Assembly (NCBI GenBank): GCA_031213475.1
Contig: JARUPZ010000016.1
Location: 10,308,270 to 10,372,269 of the forward strand
Direction of reading: 5' to 3'
DNA length: 64,000 nucleotides
Origin: Nereocystis luetkeana
Lineage: Eukaryota; Sar; Phaeophyceae; Laminariales; Laminariaceae
This document shows positions 1-10,805 of the stretch, in pieces (position 1 is the stretch's first letter; the number at the start of each line of letters is the position of its first letter). Below the pieces are notes generated by a model. That model was not told where the DNA came from and ran no database searches. It was given only the letters and a program-made list of their open reading frames with translations. The position numbers were made by a program, and so were the translations under genes.

Positions 1-3000
1 TGCCCGCAGTTCGATTGCGACGCTGCTGCTGGAGACACGTGCCTCGGGCAGGACGTGAGCGCGACTCTCACGGAAAACGGGGGCGTGGCGCAGGGAGCGA
101 AGATCTCGGTGTTCGATGCCTCGATCGACGGGCTCATGGTGTGGGCGTCCCTGGCTCTGAACGGGCTGTGGGATTCAACGAACGGCACGGATTGCTTTGT
201 GCACTCGAACTCGTGGGGTGGCGACAACGACTGCAATGTGGACTCCCAGACCGTGACGTACGACGAATACATGTACAAGGTGAGGCGTGAGGTGTTGGTG
301 TTGGCATTGGCGGGGCGTTCTCACTCGATGAGAAAGAGGTCTTCTCTTTGAACGGTGGAGGTTGGATTGCAGAAGGGTTTCAGGGAGCTTGTGGATGAGG
401 TTCGCGGGCGGTGGCACGGGAAAATGAACCGGAACCGGCGGCGAACGGTATCGACCGTACGTGTTCGAGCAACCATTTTATTTCAAACCCTGGCCCGATA
501 CAGAACCCGAATCCTCGATTTATTTCCACGCTCATACTTTTCCCGTAATTTCCCCAGGCCGTCGGAGTTGGGGTAATGGGATTAGGGTTCGCAGTCCAGC
601 ACGTTTTAAGTCTTTTTGTCGTTGCTGATCCTAGGTATGTAGTCTAGCGTTGCTCCGTCTCGAAAGGGATGCGTGGTCAATGGTCAAATGACTAAGGCAA
701 GCAACAAATGAGTACGCCCCCCCCCCCCCCCCCCCCCACCCACCCGCCCCTCTTTCCACGATACGCTCTTGCCTATACCTTGCCTGCTGTGTCGGTCGTG
801 GCGTCTTTCCTTGGTTCCCTTCGCGCCGCAGAACCCAGAGCACCTTCTGCTGTTTGCCGCCGGCAACTTGGGCTTGCCCGAGGACCTCGATCGCGAGACG
901 TGTACCATCAACAGCCCCGGCGGCGCGAAAAATGTCCTCACGGTGGGCGCGTCCTCGTCCGGCGACACACGGATCTCTAACACCGGCGAGGACGGCTACC
1001 CTCGGTCCTCAGGCGCCGAGTTCGGTGATATCGACGTCGTCTCTTACTTTAGCTCCTACGGCTTGATGAAGGACGGTCGCATCAAGCCTGAGGTGGTGGC
1101 TCCCGGCGATCAGGTGCGGTGCGCGGGGACACGCATGAGGGTTCTGGATAACTTGTTTTTGTTCCGGCGGAAGGAATACGGTAGGCGCGCGGGGGCGGGG
1201 GGTATACTCGATAGGAGAGATGTACTCGATCCCATGCATGGCCGTAGTCGTATGACCATAGGGGGAGGGGGGGGGGGGGGGGGCATTCGCCCGCGCGCTC
1301 CCCTTGGGCTCGTACGTGAGTCATAGGGGGCAGTGCGTCGTCATGTGTATCTACTGCATAGGCAGTGCGCGGAGGTACGGTGGGGTGCGGCAGCTGACCA
1401 TCTGATTCACTTTTTCTAGTTTGTTCCAATTTGTATCGGACATGACGCATTGGCGCACGACCCCTGATCGTGGACGTCCTTCCTTCCTCCCTCTCTCCCT
1501 CCCTCCCTCCCTCCCTCCCTCCTTCCCTCCCTATCTCCCTACCTCCCTCCCTCCCTCCCTACCTCCCTCCCTACCTCCCTACCTCCCTCCCTACCTCCCT
1601 CCCCCCCCTCCCTTTCGTTCTTGGCTTCCTGCCTGCCTGCCTGCCTGCCTGCCTCCCTGTCTGCTTGCCTTTGCGTACCTACCTTCGCGTTTGCCGAGAA
1701 GGTGCTCTCCGCGGGCAGTGACGGATCAGACAGCCACAGCTGTCAGCTGTCAGCCCAGCAGGGGACTTCCATGGCGACGCCTCTCGTTGCAGGCTCTGCG
1801 GCTTTGGTGAGAAGTGTTTTTTTTTTTAATTGCGCCGCATCAATTTCTCTCTGCACAGACGGTGCCAGAACGAGGACCTTTAACAATCTGGGAGAAGGGA
1901 TCTTTAGGTTGGGAGGCTGTTCGGATGTTTTGGTTCCTATTGGGATCACGGCACGGGCGAAGACCCAACCCAACCCCTGACTCTAACCCTGACCCCAAAC
2001 CGCAGCCGAAACGGGCCAAAACTCGCCATAAACGCGGCTACGCCGAGTTTGCATTGAACCAGGAAAATTCTCAGATGCGGACGACGATTCCGAAGTGCAG
2101 ACCACGCTACACATTTTTGAAGCAAAAAACATCCCTTAAGATCCCTTCTAGACTATGCTAAACCTACTTCCGCTGTTTCGTTTTTTTCCCCTCACCTGAG
2201 TAAAAAAAAATTGGCCCAAAAAACTTTTGTGTAACCCTAATGGGATTCGGGCGTGGTTGATAGTAGGGGGCAGGTGAGGACCTTTAACAATCTGGGAGAA
2301 GGGATCTTTAGGTTCGTAGGCTGTTCGGGTGTTTTGGTTCCTGTTGGGATCAGGATACGGGCGAAGACCCAACCCCACCCCTGACTCTAACCCTAACCCT
2401 AACCCCAAACCGCAGCCAAAACGGGCCAAAACTCGCCATAAACGCGGCTGCGCCGAGTTTGCATCGAACCAGGAAATTTCTCAGTTGCGGACGACGATTC
2501 CGAAGTGCAGACCACGCTACACATTTTTCGAGTAAAAAACATCCCTAAAAATCCCTTCTCCCAACCTGCTAAACCTACTCGGGCAGGTAGCGCAGCGGTA
2601 TGACAGCGCGTTTGTTTGTTGCATGCACGTGGTTATTTTTGGCAGGTTGGAACCTTGTGTCGCGGGGTTCGATGTCGATATTTTTTTAGGGGCGAAGCCA
2701 TGGCGTGCGCAAGAGCCGCCCGAAAGGCGCCATCTGGTGTAACAGGAATACGCTTCGCTCCTCTCCCTCGCGGGGCTTACTCGTTTTACCACGTAGTAAT
2801 ACTGCCAAGATATTGCGCTACGTAGGTCCCAGTATTATATCCCCCCAAAACGTGGGTAAACAAAAGTTCTCTTTCTGGAGGGCTTGAGACAACGCAAAAT
2901 CGCTTTAGAGCTTCACCCACGATTTTTTACACAGAAATATTATCCCTTTTAGGGCCGCAGTCCCGTTTCGGGGGTGAGCTACTCAGAAAATGGCTGGCTT

Positions 3001-6000
3001 GTCCCAAAATGGGACTGCAGTCCTAAAAAGGGTGAATACTCCGGTGTTCTCAAAGAGTTTGGTTTGAACCAAATTTTGGCTGGGTTTCAGCGTCTTCCCT
3101 ATCATGCGCGTAGATATAATATTAATAGAAATTACCCCAACCCAGGGAGCCTTCTTAACTCTATTATGACTGCGATCCCGTTTTGGGGACAACCCACTTA
3201 GAATTCGACTGGTCTGTCCCCAAAACGGGACTGCAGTTTTCAAAGGGTCAAGGGTTTATAGCCCAGTGCAAGAATATTTACGTTGAAAGTGGCGTTCTGG
3301 CCACTTCTTGCCACAGCCTTATTACGGGGGACCATAGTTAACAGGACCTATGGTACACGTAAAAACCCATATGTTTAACCATTTTTACTAACAATATTTG
3401 GTCCTGTGAACTATGGCCCCCCGTATTAGGAAGATTCCAAAGATTCGCGGGTTTGGGTCATTTGTTCTGGGAGACGGACCACCATAAACCCAGCCAAGTT
3501 GGGTTTAACCCTTTTAGGACTGCTGTCCCGTTTTTGGGACAAACCACTTAGAATTTGACTGGTTTGTCCCCAAGACGGGACTGCGATCCTAAGAGGGTTA
3601 ACCACTTTTTCCCGAAGACACCCTGCTGCAGGAATTAAGAGGAGGTTGTGCAGCGGTACACCTCGTTGGGCGAAAATATTATTATAGGGTCGTTGGGGTA
3701 TGCTTATGAATACCAAACGTTTCTTACATTTCCGTGAAAACGAATACCAGTCAGGAATACCAGTCAGGAATGTAATACCACGTGAGAGAAAGAAAAAAAA
3801 ATCCGTGCCCCCCCCCCCCGGAGGAGATACGATGGACCTTAGACTAATAAATCATACTGGTACGTACTAAAAAACGGGTGCAAAGCCATCACTCATTGCT
3901 TTTATGACGCGTAGCGCACCGCTGCTCACCCGCCGCTTTCGCTTGAGCTGTTGCTCGCGCCGTCGCCCGCGTGCTGCCGCTCGCGTGGCGCCGCTCTTTG
4001 TTATTACCTGATAAAAGTACCGTTATAGGCTCAACGATTAGGGGTGGGAATGAATGAATTCGTTTTAGTACGCGAAAAATAACACAGAATGTCGCATGGT
4101 CGTGTCCTCTGGGGGGAAAAACTGTACGAAATTAACCAAATCCGTAACTGGGGAAAAAAAAAAGTTTGGTACAACGATTAACCCTTTTAATACTGCAGTC
4201 CCGTTTTGGGGACCAAACATATGGAATTAGAATGTTTTGTCTCCAAATCGGAACTGCAGTATAAAGGGGTGTAATTGCTTTGCTCGACGAGGGAAGAAAG
4301 GGCTGAAGTCTTGTCGTGATAAAAAGACAAGGCACGAACCCCATCACGGGGGACCATAGTAAACAGGACCAAAGGTTGTTGGTGAAAATGGGTAAGTACA
4401 TACCTGGTAGGTTTTTGTGTGCACCATAGGTCAAGTTTACTATGGTGTCCCGTAATAGCGAGGGGGGGGAGAGACAGCTTTATGACCCCGGACCTGAGTT
4501 GCGACCTCGTATGTATTCATATTAAGGGCGACCATGATAAATAGGACCAAATATTTGCTGTAAAAATAGGGGAAAAATTATAGGTTTTTGTGTTTCCGTA
4601 GGTCCTATTTACTATGGTCCCCCGTAAATAGTAGGTACACAGGAAGGTGAGATAGAAGAAGGGCGACGATCGTAAATGGGAAGAGGAAGAAAACACGAAG
4701 GGGGGTCCTGGCGGCGAGTGTATGCTGCAGTAGACCAGGTGTGATGCCTTGGGGTCGTGGTCACCCACCTCGAAGTCGTGGTTACCCACCCTGATGTTAT
4801 GGTTACCCACCTTGATGTTATGGTTACCCACCTCGATGTTGTGGTTACCCACCTTCATGTTATGGTCACCCACCTTGATGTTATGGTTACCCACCATGTT
4901 TGTATCCACCTGTAAGTTGTGACTATCCTCCCTGATGGTCTGATGGTGTATTGGTGTGGAATATCATCGGTTTGTAACATTCCTGGTGCCACGGTGCGAA
5001 TGTCTTCCCTGAGCAGATCCGGCAGTACTTCAAGAACGAGAGCTTCTACGCAGCGGACGTGAACTCAAGGGGGCTCTGCGGTGAAATCACCAACGCCACT
5101 AACACCTTCGCGTGTGAAGCGTTCTCTCCGTCCTCAGCCACGGTGAAGGTGAGAGCCGCATGAGGAGGCCGACCCACCGACTCACTTGCTCGCTCGTCCC
5201 TCCGACGTAATTATTTCTCTCGACAATTGATACCTTGTTTTCCGCAGGAAAGTGGGGGAATTTTCAAACGTTTTGAGATAACTCAGCTGTGCCATCGAGG
5301 ATTTGATCAAAGTTCGTATAAACGTGCAAAAACTGCGTTGCTGGTGCTCTCGCATCGGCTCGCCGCCAAAGTTCCAGTCCGTGGTCACAGTGTGATACTT
5401 CGATCGCGCGTGCTACCTGTTCATATGGCCTCATGAAGGATCTATTAGTGGCCCTGTGAGAGTATGGGGTGTCTGGAGGCGTTTGTTTTAGCGTTCGATC
5501 AGTTGCCAGGGGGTGTATATGGCGAGGCTGATATTCGGAATAGAGAAGGGATTTTAAAGTCGACAGCGTCGAGCCACGAGAGCTGCTGCGTTCGTCATAG
5601 ACGACCATCGGTTCCGCCGAAGATAGCCTCTCATCGTGGTGTCGAAAGAAGTCAGCACGACGACCGCTGTGCAGCCCGACCTCGTCCGTACCGTTGTTGT
5701 TGTCGCTTTTGGTCGGACCTTATACTCTTGTCTGCTCTTGCTGATATCGCGTCGCGGTGTTGTAGTAGTGTATGCCTGCTTCTGAGCGATCTCGTTGTGC
5801 CGCCTTCGGTTCCACCCTACCCCCGAGGATCGTCACGCTTTTTATTACGAGCGAACGCAAGGTTCTCATGCTGACTGCCACTGAAAAAGAAAAGGACCCC
5901 TTTCTTTAACGGCTGCAACATGTGTATCAACGTATCCACGCACGACCGCCACGAATCTCTGATTTTTTTGAAGCGGGCTATCACTATCCACCAATAGCTA

Positions 6001-6165
6001 CTTCTACTATTAATACTACTACTACTACTACTACTACTACTACGACTACGACTACTACTACTACTACTACTACTGCTACTACTACTATTAATACTACTAC
6101 TGCTACTACTACTACTACTACTACTGCTGCTGCTGCTACTACTACTACTACTACTATTGCTACTG

Positions 6166-6212
<47 letters not shown>

Positions 6213-8622
6213 GTCCATCATCCATCAACGTACCTGGTACACAAGTTGGCGACAACTACATATATCCTGCTGCGCGAGTTTCCAGCGACAGCTATACGGT
6301 CTTTAGTACGGTTGATTGAAACCCGTTGGATGTGTACGATCGTTTACGTACGTGATATAAGCTGAGGCGGGGCAGGGCAGGGGGGGGGGGGCTGAGGGAA
6401 GCCTGCTCGGCAAAGTTGGAAAAAAACGTTACCCGAAAGCAGCGCGTCGTCAGACGGGATGATCTCTTGGAACTTATTTTCACACGTCGGGTAGATAGAT
6501 CATCTACAGATCAGATGCAGTAGATCATCTAGATCCCTCTAGATCCTAACATGCCACGTGTCGTTATGGGTTGTTGTGCATGGTCTGGTCTGAATGGTGC
6601 AGATCCAACCCAGGGAACATGTGCTTGACCCTGCAGTTTGTACGGCTCCCACCCGGCAACATGAGCTAGACCATACAGATCATACAGATCAGGAGTATAT
6701 ACATATACAAGGGTTCGCTCCGCGGGCAGCCTACGCCGCCCGCTAAGCTCGCTGAGGAAGAAAAAGTACATCAAATTATGCGAAGCGGGCAGAGGTCCAT
6801 GATTGAATAAAGTTTTTATGAATGTTGTGGTTGCAAACTGGCGACTTGATAATGCCAAAAATCCCGCCGCCATGTTTCAGGAGAACCTGCTCGGACGCCA
6901 CACACGCTTCGCGTCGCGGATGTCGTACGTACGTACATACCCCAGGTAGGGTACTTATTTTCTTCTTTCGATATGCTCTATGTCTGTACTCGTACGTACG
7001 AAAGAGAACGCACAGCACGGCACAGCAGCACAGCAAAAATATTGACAGACAAACCGAAAAGTTCGGAAAGAATCCCCCCCCCCCGTCCGCTCTCGTGCAA
7101 TAATTTTCTCCCTGGTTGGAACACCTCACACCCAGCCAAAAAGAAGAAAAGAAGAAAATCGAACAGAAGAGCTTCTCTCTCAGCCTCGTACAAGGCCCGC
7201 CCCTCTCGCGACCATCTTGCAACCGATTCGGTCCGGGTAAAGCTTTCCTCCCTCTCTGCCACAGTGAGCCCCGTCGCCGGCTTCACGTGGAGCCCGGTGC
7301 TCACCGTGGCCCTCGTTCACCAGCTCGACAAAGTTGGTACTCAGAATGCGTCGCTCTCTCATTTTTTTTTGGTTCCGTCGCAAAAATAAGCACCGCTTGA
7401 ATCTTATTTTGCTTATCAGAACGACCCTTATATACTCGCACATGGTATCACCGGAACGACACCAGGAGGCCAGGCAGAGCCCATTCATGCTTCCCTCGTG
7501 TCTCGAGGCGCACGCGACGCCTAGCCACGAAAACGGCGACCGCGCTCCTTGCAACCCCCCCCCTCTACCCGCGACCGCCCGCTGACACCCGCAACGCACT
7601 CGCCCGCGGTGCCGTGCTCGGAGTACACGCATTCACACGAAACGAAAGATGAAAAAAGGGGAAAATTACTGAAAGTGCTAAGATAAATGGAGAAAACAAA
7701 GAAACGCTGGAAAGTTCCGGCAAGTAATAATAGCAGGCGATTCCCAAGTGAGGGCTCTGAGAGGCCAGGGATACCAACCGAGCTCGCTCAGAGAGTGAAA
7801 TATCTATACGTGGTTCTATATCTGCCTTGAAATATCTAGATCATGACGTATGGGAATCGATTATTTGTTCGAGGTGTGCACAGTGATGTAAAACCGCGCG
7901 GGGCTTCCTCCGTACCAACTGTTTAGCTCCCTCGCCATCGGCCTGCTGTGTGTGTATTTTTGTTGTTGCTATTTAAACCACTCCCTCCCCCCCCCCGCCC
8001 CCCCCCCCCCGATATGTAGGCGATGTTGATCAACAGCGCTGACCTGATGGGCGGGAGCTCGGAGCCAGACGGAGTCCGCGGCTTCGGGCGGATCCACCTG
8101 GAGGCAGGCATGCCCTTGGGCGGCCTGGATAACCGGGCTCTCTTCGTTGCGGATGCCTCCGAGACCGAGCTCGGCGAATTCACCATCGCCGAGTACCACT
8201 TTGAGATGGCGTCGGGTGCGGATCTGGAGCTGCGGGCGACGCTGGCCTGGATAGACCCTCCTGCGACGGCAGAGTCTTCCACCCAACTCATTCACGACCT
8301 CGACCTTACCGTCGTGGGCCCCGACAAGTCCTTGTACAGGATGTTTAGCGACGGGGCGGACGACAGGAACGTGGTCGAGCGCGTCATAGTGCCTGCGGAC
8401 ACCGTCTCCGGGGGCGGGACATGGAAGGTCGCCGTGTCAAGCTTCGGTATCACCACGGGTACTCAGCGGTACTCTCTCGTGGTGACCGGGCCGATCGAGG
8501 AAGGGTCGGGCGCGAAGACCACCCGCGAAACCAGCGGGAGTGTGGGCAGGAAGGGGCCCGGTGTCGCCCTGCTTTTCTCGGGCGCGGTTGCTGTCGCGCT
8601 GTTTGCGGTGGGGGTTGTGTAG
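1..8622 (+). CDS. Subtilisin-family (S8, KP-43-like) serine protease, 3' part, 5 exons
   Basis: Endopeptidase of the subtilase family; the 5' end lies outside the window. Exons: 1-279, 832-1113, 1702-1806, 5017-5148 and 8020-8622 (stop included). All introns are phase 0 with GTRAG-type donors and AG acceptors, and together they give 466 residues. Exon 1 carries an SNSWGG block like the NSWG of KP-43-like subtilases. Exon 2 has the oxyanion-hole region FAAGN, then NSPGGAKNVLTVGAS and KPEVVAPGD. Exon 3 has the catalytic serine in GTSMATP. Exon 4 leads into exon 5 (VKAMLINSA), the usual helix after the catalytic domain, then GFGRIHLE and a beta-rich C-terminal domain. The last 20 or so residues (LLFSGAVAVALFAVGVV) are hydrophobic and end the protein, which suggests a membrane or lipid anchor. 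The catalytic Asp and His must lie upstream. Family call is firm; substrate and location are inferred. Confidence 0.9.
645..722 (+). repeat. Dispersed repeat family H, copy 1 (in protease intron 1)
   Basis: A block of about 75 bp containing GCTCCGTCTCGAAAGGGATG and a tail CAACAAATGAGTACGCCCC that runs into a poly-C tract. Near-identical blocks occur at 37545-37635 and 37830-37940, and an inverted, more diverged one at about 12160-12245. No coding content is seen. Confidence 0.7.
1209..1284. repeat. Dispersed repeat family G, short copy with poly-G tract
   Basis: Contains CCATGCATGGCCGTAGTCGT followed by a long G run. The same words recur at 8885-8935, 9020-9060, 18855-19112, 31715-31900 (inverted), 37285-37400 and 37635-37690. 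Confidence 0.6.
1486..1670 (+). repeat. Microsatellite (CCCT)n / (TGCC)n in protease intron 2
   Basis: An imperfect tetranucleotide array, mostly CCCT with CCTA variants, then a TGCC array from about 1628. It lies between exon 2 and the exon with the catalytic serine. Confidence 0.9.
1873..2167. mobile_element. Non-autonomous TIR element, about 295 bp, copy 1
   Basis: Begins near GGACCTTTAACAATCTGGGA and ends near GCTAAACCTAC. The start word GGGAGAAGGGATCTTTAGG returns inverted at the far end of copy 2 (CCTAAAAATCCCTTCTCCC), so the unit has terminal inverted repeats. A second copy, about 90 percent identical by eye, lies at 2278-2577 in the same orientation. No protein is encoded. Confidence 0.65.
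2278..2577. mobile_element. Non-autonomous TIR element, copy 2, with telomere-like triplet
   Basis: Direct repeat of 1873-2167. It keeps both terminal inverted repeats better than copy 1. The middle holds three successive CCCTAA-type units at about 2385-2403 where copy 1 has a degenerate version. Confidence 0.65.
2580..2695 (+). repeat. tRNA-like SINE head (possible)
   Basis: GGTAGCGCAGCGGTATGACA resembles a pol III A box, and about 70 bp later CGCGGGGTTCGATGTC resembles a B box. The interval is too long and unpaired for a working tRNA, so a tRNA-derived SINE or tRNA relic is the better reading. Confidence 0.45.
2947..3040. mobile_element. Palindromic MITE family 2 (piggyBac-like), copy 1
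   Basis: Two arms, each with GCAGTCCCGTTT... / ...GGGACTGCAGTCC, around a short loop. It is a diverged copy of the family defined by the clean example at 58123-58219. Confidence 0.7.
3165..3252. mobile_element. Palindromic MITE family 2, copy 2
   Basis: Arms GATCCCGTTTTGGGGACAA and TTGTC-type inverse GTCCCCAAAACGGGACTGC around a loop of about 22 bp. The outer ends are degraded. Confidence 0.7.
3320..3427. mobile_element. Palindromic MITE family 1 (ACGGGGG ends), copy 1
   Basis: Begins TTACGGGGGACCATAGTTAA and ends with the inverse CTATGGCCCCCCGTA. Inside, GGACCTATGGT and ATATTTGGTCC are the family's inner arms. About 108 bp; no ORF. This family has at least 11 copies in the window. Confidence 0.8.
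3508..3601. mobile_element. Palindromic MITE family 2, copy 3
   Basis: TTAACCCTTTTAGGACTGC at the left and GATCCTAAGAGGGTTAA at the right. TTAA flanks the CCC and GGG ends, as in the other clean copies. Confidence 0.8.
4180..4273. mobile_element. Palindromic MITE family 2, copy 4
   Basis: Left arm TTAACCCTTTTAATACTGC, right arm ACTGCAGTATAAAGGGGTG. The right TTAA is mutated. Confidence 0.75.
4284..4521. repeat. SINE-like family 6 element split by a MITE
   Basis: The left half (GACGAGGGAAGAAAGGGCTG, GATAAAAAGACAAGGCACGAACC) and right half (GGGGGGAGAGACAGC, CCCCGGACCTGAGTTGCGACC) match the family-6 body seen intact at 34055-34275. MITE family 1 copy 2 sits between them. Confidence 0.6.
4344..4456. 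mobile_element. Palindromic MITE family 1, copy 2 (nested)
   Basis: ATCACGGGGGACCATAGTAA ... TTACTATGGTGTCCCGTAAT. Inserted within a family-6 SINE-like element. Confidence 0.75.
4522..4629. mobile_element. Palindromic MITE family 1, copy 3
   Basis: Degenerate left end TTAAGGGCGACCATGATAAA; good right end TTTACTATGGTCCCCCGTAA. Confidence 0.75.
4755..4945. repeat. Minisatellite, 21-bp period
   Basis: About eight imperfect copies of a 21-bp unit built on GGTTACCCACC and TTGATGTTAT. The period is a multiple of three, so the minus strand stays open and reads as a repeated VGNHNIK heptamer. This is a by-product of the repeat and not evidence of a gene. Confidence 0.85.
6003..6213. repeat. (ACT)n trinucleotide array in protease intron 4
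   Basis: About 210 bp of ACT/TAC triplets with scattered TGC, GAC and ATT variants. The long Ser and Thr reading frames over it are repeat artefacts. Confidence 0.95.
6484..6705. repeat. Dispersed GATC-rich repeat family 3, copy 1
   Basis: About 220 bp with AGATCATCTAGATC words at one end and CTCCCACCCGGCAACATGAG, then ATACAGATCA, at the other. Other copies: 22535-22735, 29795-30000, 38405-38660, 39090-39300 and 63495-63735, with a fragment at 24855-24925. No ORF is shared between copies, so it is probably a non-autonomous element. Confidence 0.7.
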
Positions 8623-8786
8623 AAGCTTTGCCGTTGGCTGCGCTTTTTTTTTTGCTGACAGGAGGGGGGAGGGGGGGGGCGTACTCATTTGTTGCCCACC
8701 TTCGGTACTTTGGCCACTGTTGTGACTGGTCACGCACTTCTTCCGAGGCGGAGCACCTGGAGAGAAGGGGTGCGGGTATGGCCGAC

Positions 8787-9212
8787 CCCCCGGTGTCGCC
8801 ATTGCGGTGGCGCTGTTTTCGGTGCAAATTATGTAGAAGCTTTCGGTTTGCCCTGTTGGTTTGCTGGCGTGAGAGGGGGTGTACTCATGCCATGCACGGT
8901 CGTAGTGGTATGACCATAGCCACAAGACCATAGCCAGAATTGCGGTGGCGCTGATTTCGGCGCAACTTGTGTAGAAGCTGCGGCTTGCCCGCGACTTTGC
9001 TAGCAAGAGGGGGTGTGTGCTCATGTAGTGCATGGTCGTAGTCGTATGGCCATAGCCACAGTTGTCGTTGCGGCGATGATTTCGGCGCAAATTATGCGCA
9101 AGCTTCGACATACCCCCGATTTTGTTCGAAGGGGGGGGGGGTCGGGTAACAGGGCGAGTCGCCTGCCTTTGGCCGCCGCGCTTTTTGCGGCGCAAATAAT
9201 GTAAAAGCTGCT
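8787..9212 (+). repeat. Degenerate tandem copies of the protease last-exon 3' end
   Basis: Four blocks repeat the end of the protease coding sequence and its stop: about 8790-8842, 8938-8980, 9066-9105 and 9171-9210. Each reads as a short hydrophobic AVALF/AALF-type string. In three of the four a stop codon follows, then AAGCT; the 9066 block has lost the stop. GGGGG-rich spacers of about 100 bp separate the blocks. They look like tandem duplications of the gene's 3' tip and downstream sequence. Confidence 0.65.
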
Positions 9213-9499
9213 TTTTTGCCCGCGATTTTGCTGGTGAGTGCATTTCTTGAGCTGTAGTACTCGTATGGGGGCAGGAGCAACTGTGCCCCTTACTTGCTGC
9301 CACGGTGGCTGAAATGGAGCCGCTCTTTTTTCTGCGCTTGTATTGGGTGCTGGTTTCGCTGATTAGTTTCGTGGTTATTTTGACAACCAATTGGTTTGTT
9401 GATTGTGGCCGGTTTTTTTTGTGGTTTTTGTGTTTGTGTTGTTGATTGGCTCTTGCGTTGGTTGCGCACGACTCCTGAATTTTATTAAGAGCTGTTCGT

Positions 9500-9812
9500 T
9501 TTTTTCTGACCGTATGATATGAATTGATTCACCCTCTTTTCCCGTTTTTTTTTTCCCATCTCGAACGATAGTCAAGGGTGTGCGCGTTAGGCCTTGAGGT
9601 GTGCAGCGAGGAGCGCCTTTTTTGTTGTTGCAAATACACACCTAGTTTTGTTCGCTTTTTGTGACCGATGATGTGACTGGGCTCATTCTCTTTCCCGTTT
9701 TTTGTTCCCCGTTTTGAAGGGTATTGAATGGTGCGCACGTTCGGCCTTAAGGTGTGCAGCGTGGAGCGCCTCTCTTGTGGCAAATACACACCTGGTTTTG
9801 TTTTTTCTTCCA
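9500..9812 (+). repeat. Tandem duplication, about 155-bp unit, two copies
   Basis: Copies at about 9500-9655 and 9656-9812 share TTCCCGTTTTTT, GTGTGCAGCG, GGAGCGCCT and GCAAATACACACCT in the same order. Nothing coding is seen. Confidence 0.75.
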
Positions 9813-10618
9813 TAAATGTCGGACATTGCCTCTCCGTGTACAGCGGATATATGTGTAGATGTGGTTGTACTCCCAATTACCGTGTGTTCAGTACCACGTT
9901 GGTTGGATTACGCTATGCTAGTAGATAAGGCGGGCGGCAGAGGCCGATAGGGCTTGAGTTCGTGTGTGTAGCTAAAACTTGGCCGAATAGATTACGGTTA
10001 CCTTGCACCTGGTAGTTAAGTGTGAAACGGTAACGGTTTTATGAGTCGGCTCGGTATGAGATACAGATGAACGGCCTTCTGTCGAGGCGCTTTTTGTTGT
10101 TGTTAGATTATTGTTGGTATTGTTAGTTTTTTGTGTGGCATATATATATCGATATATTTTCATATTTTCGAGGGTAGCTTTCATCGTAATAATTGGCACT
10201 TCGTCCCTGTATTTCGTCGTATACCTCGCGCTGCGCACGGCTGAGTTGTTAGTGTTGGGACTCTCTCTCCACTCTTTCTGTTTCTTCCTGCGCTCTTAGA
10301 CTACGGCCCTGTTGTATTTTCTGTCACCTTTCGTTTTTGCTTGTTTTCTGTTACGGCGTTCGAGTCTCGGAGAACTCGTGGCTGTGCGAGTACTCTCGCG
10401 ATCTTTGCGCGATAATCGCGCGACAACCAGTTTGTTGAAGTAATAATAAACTCGCATCTCGTATGTACGTACCTGGAACCTGGTATGTACGTAACGGTTT
10501 TGTTCGTAAATGAAGCGGAGTGTAAAGGATCACGGCATTTTTTTATCATGAGTATCTCCGTTGTCATCATCAAGATGCCTCATTACTCTTGATACTCTTA
10601 CAGTAATAGTGCAGGCAG

Positions 10619-10805
10619 GGTGCAGTATTATTAGTAGTACAGTAGTTCTGTCGTGCAGGGTGGGGGAGCTGCCTCATTCGTATGGGTGCAGTATAATTAG
10701 TAGTAAAAGTAGTTTTGCCCTGCAGGGTGGGGGAGTTGCCTCTCTCGTATGAGTGCAGTATAATTAGTAGTAAAGGCAGTTCTGTTGTGCGGGGTTGGGG
10801 GGGGC
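10619..10805 (+). repeat. Tandem repeat, about 67-bp period, three copies
   Basis: GTGCAGTATAATTAGTAGTA begins units at about 10620, 10686 and 10753; each unit also has GCAGGGTGGGGGAG. Confidence 0.8.

Noticed and set aside
2380-2405. Interstitial telomere marking a chromosome fusion
   Set aside because: Only about three units, sitting inside a small transposon whose sister copy has a degenerate version.
4517-4909. 130-codon frame with VGNHNIK repeats
   Set aside because: The 21-bp minisatellite keeps the frame open; part of the frame runs through a MITE.
4755-4945. CRISPR-like array
   Set aside because: The units are contiguous imperfect tandem repeats without unique spacers, and the genome is eukaryotic.
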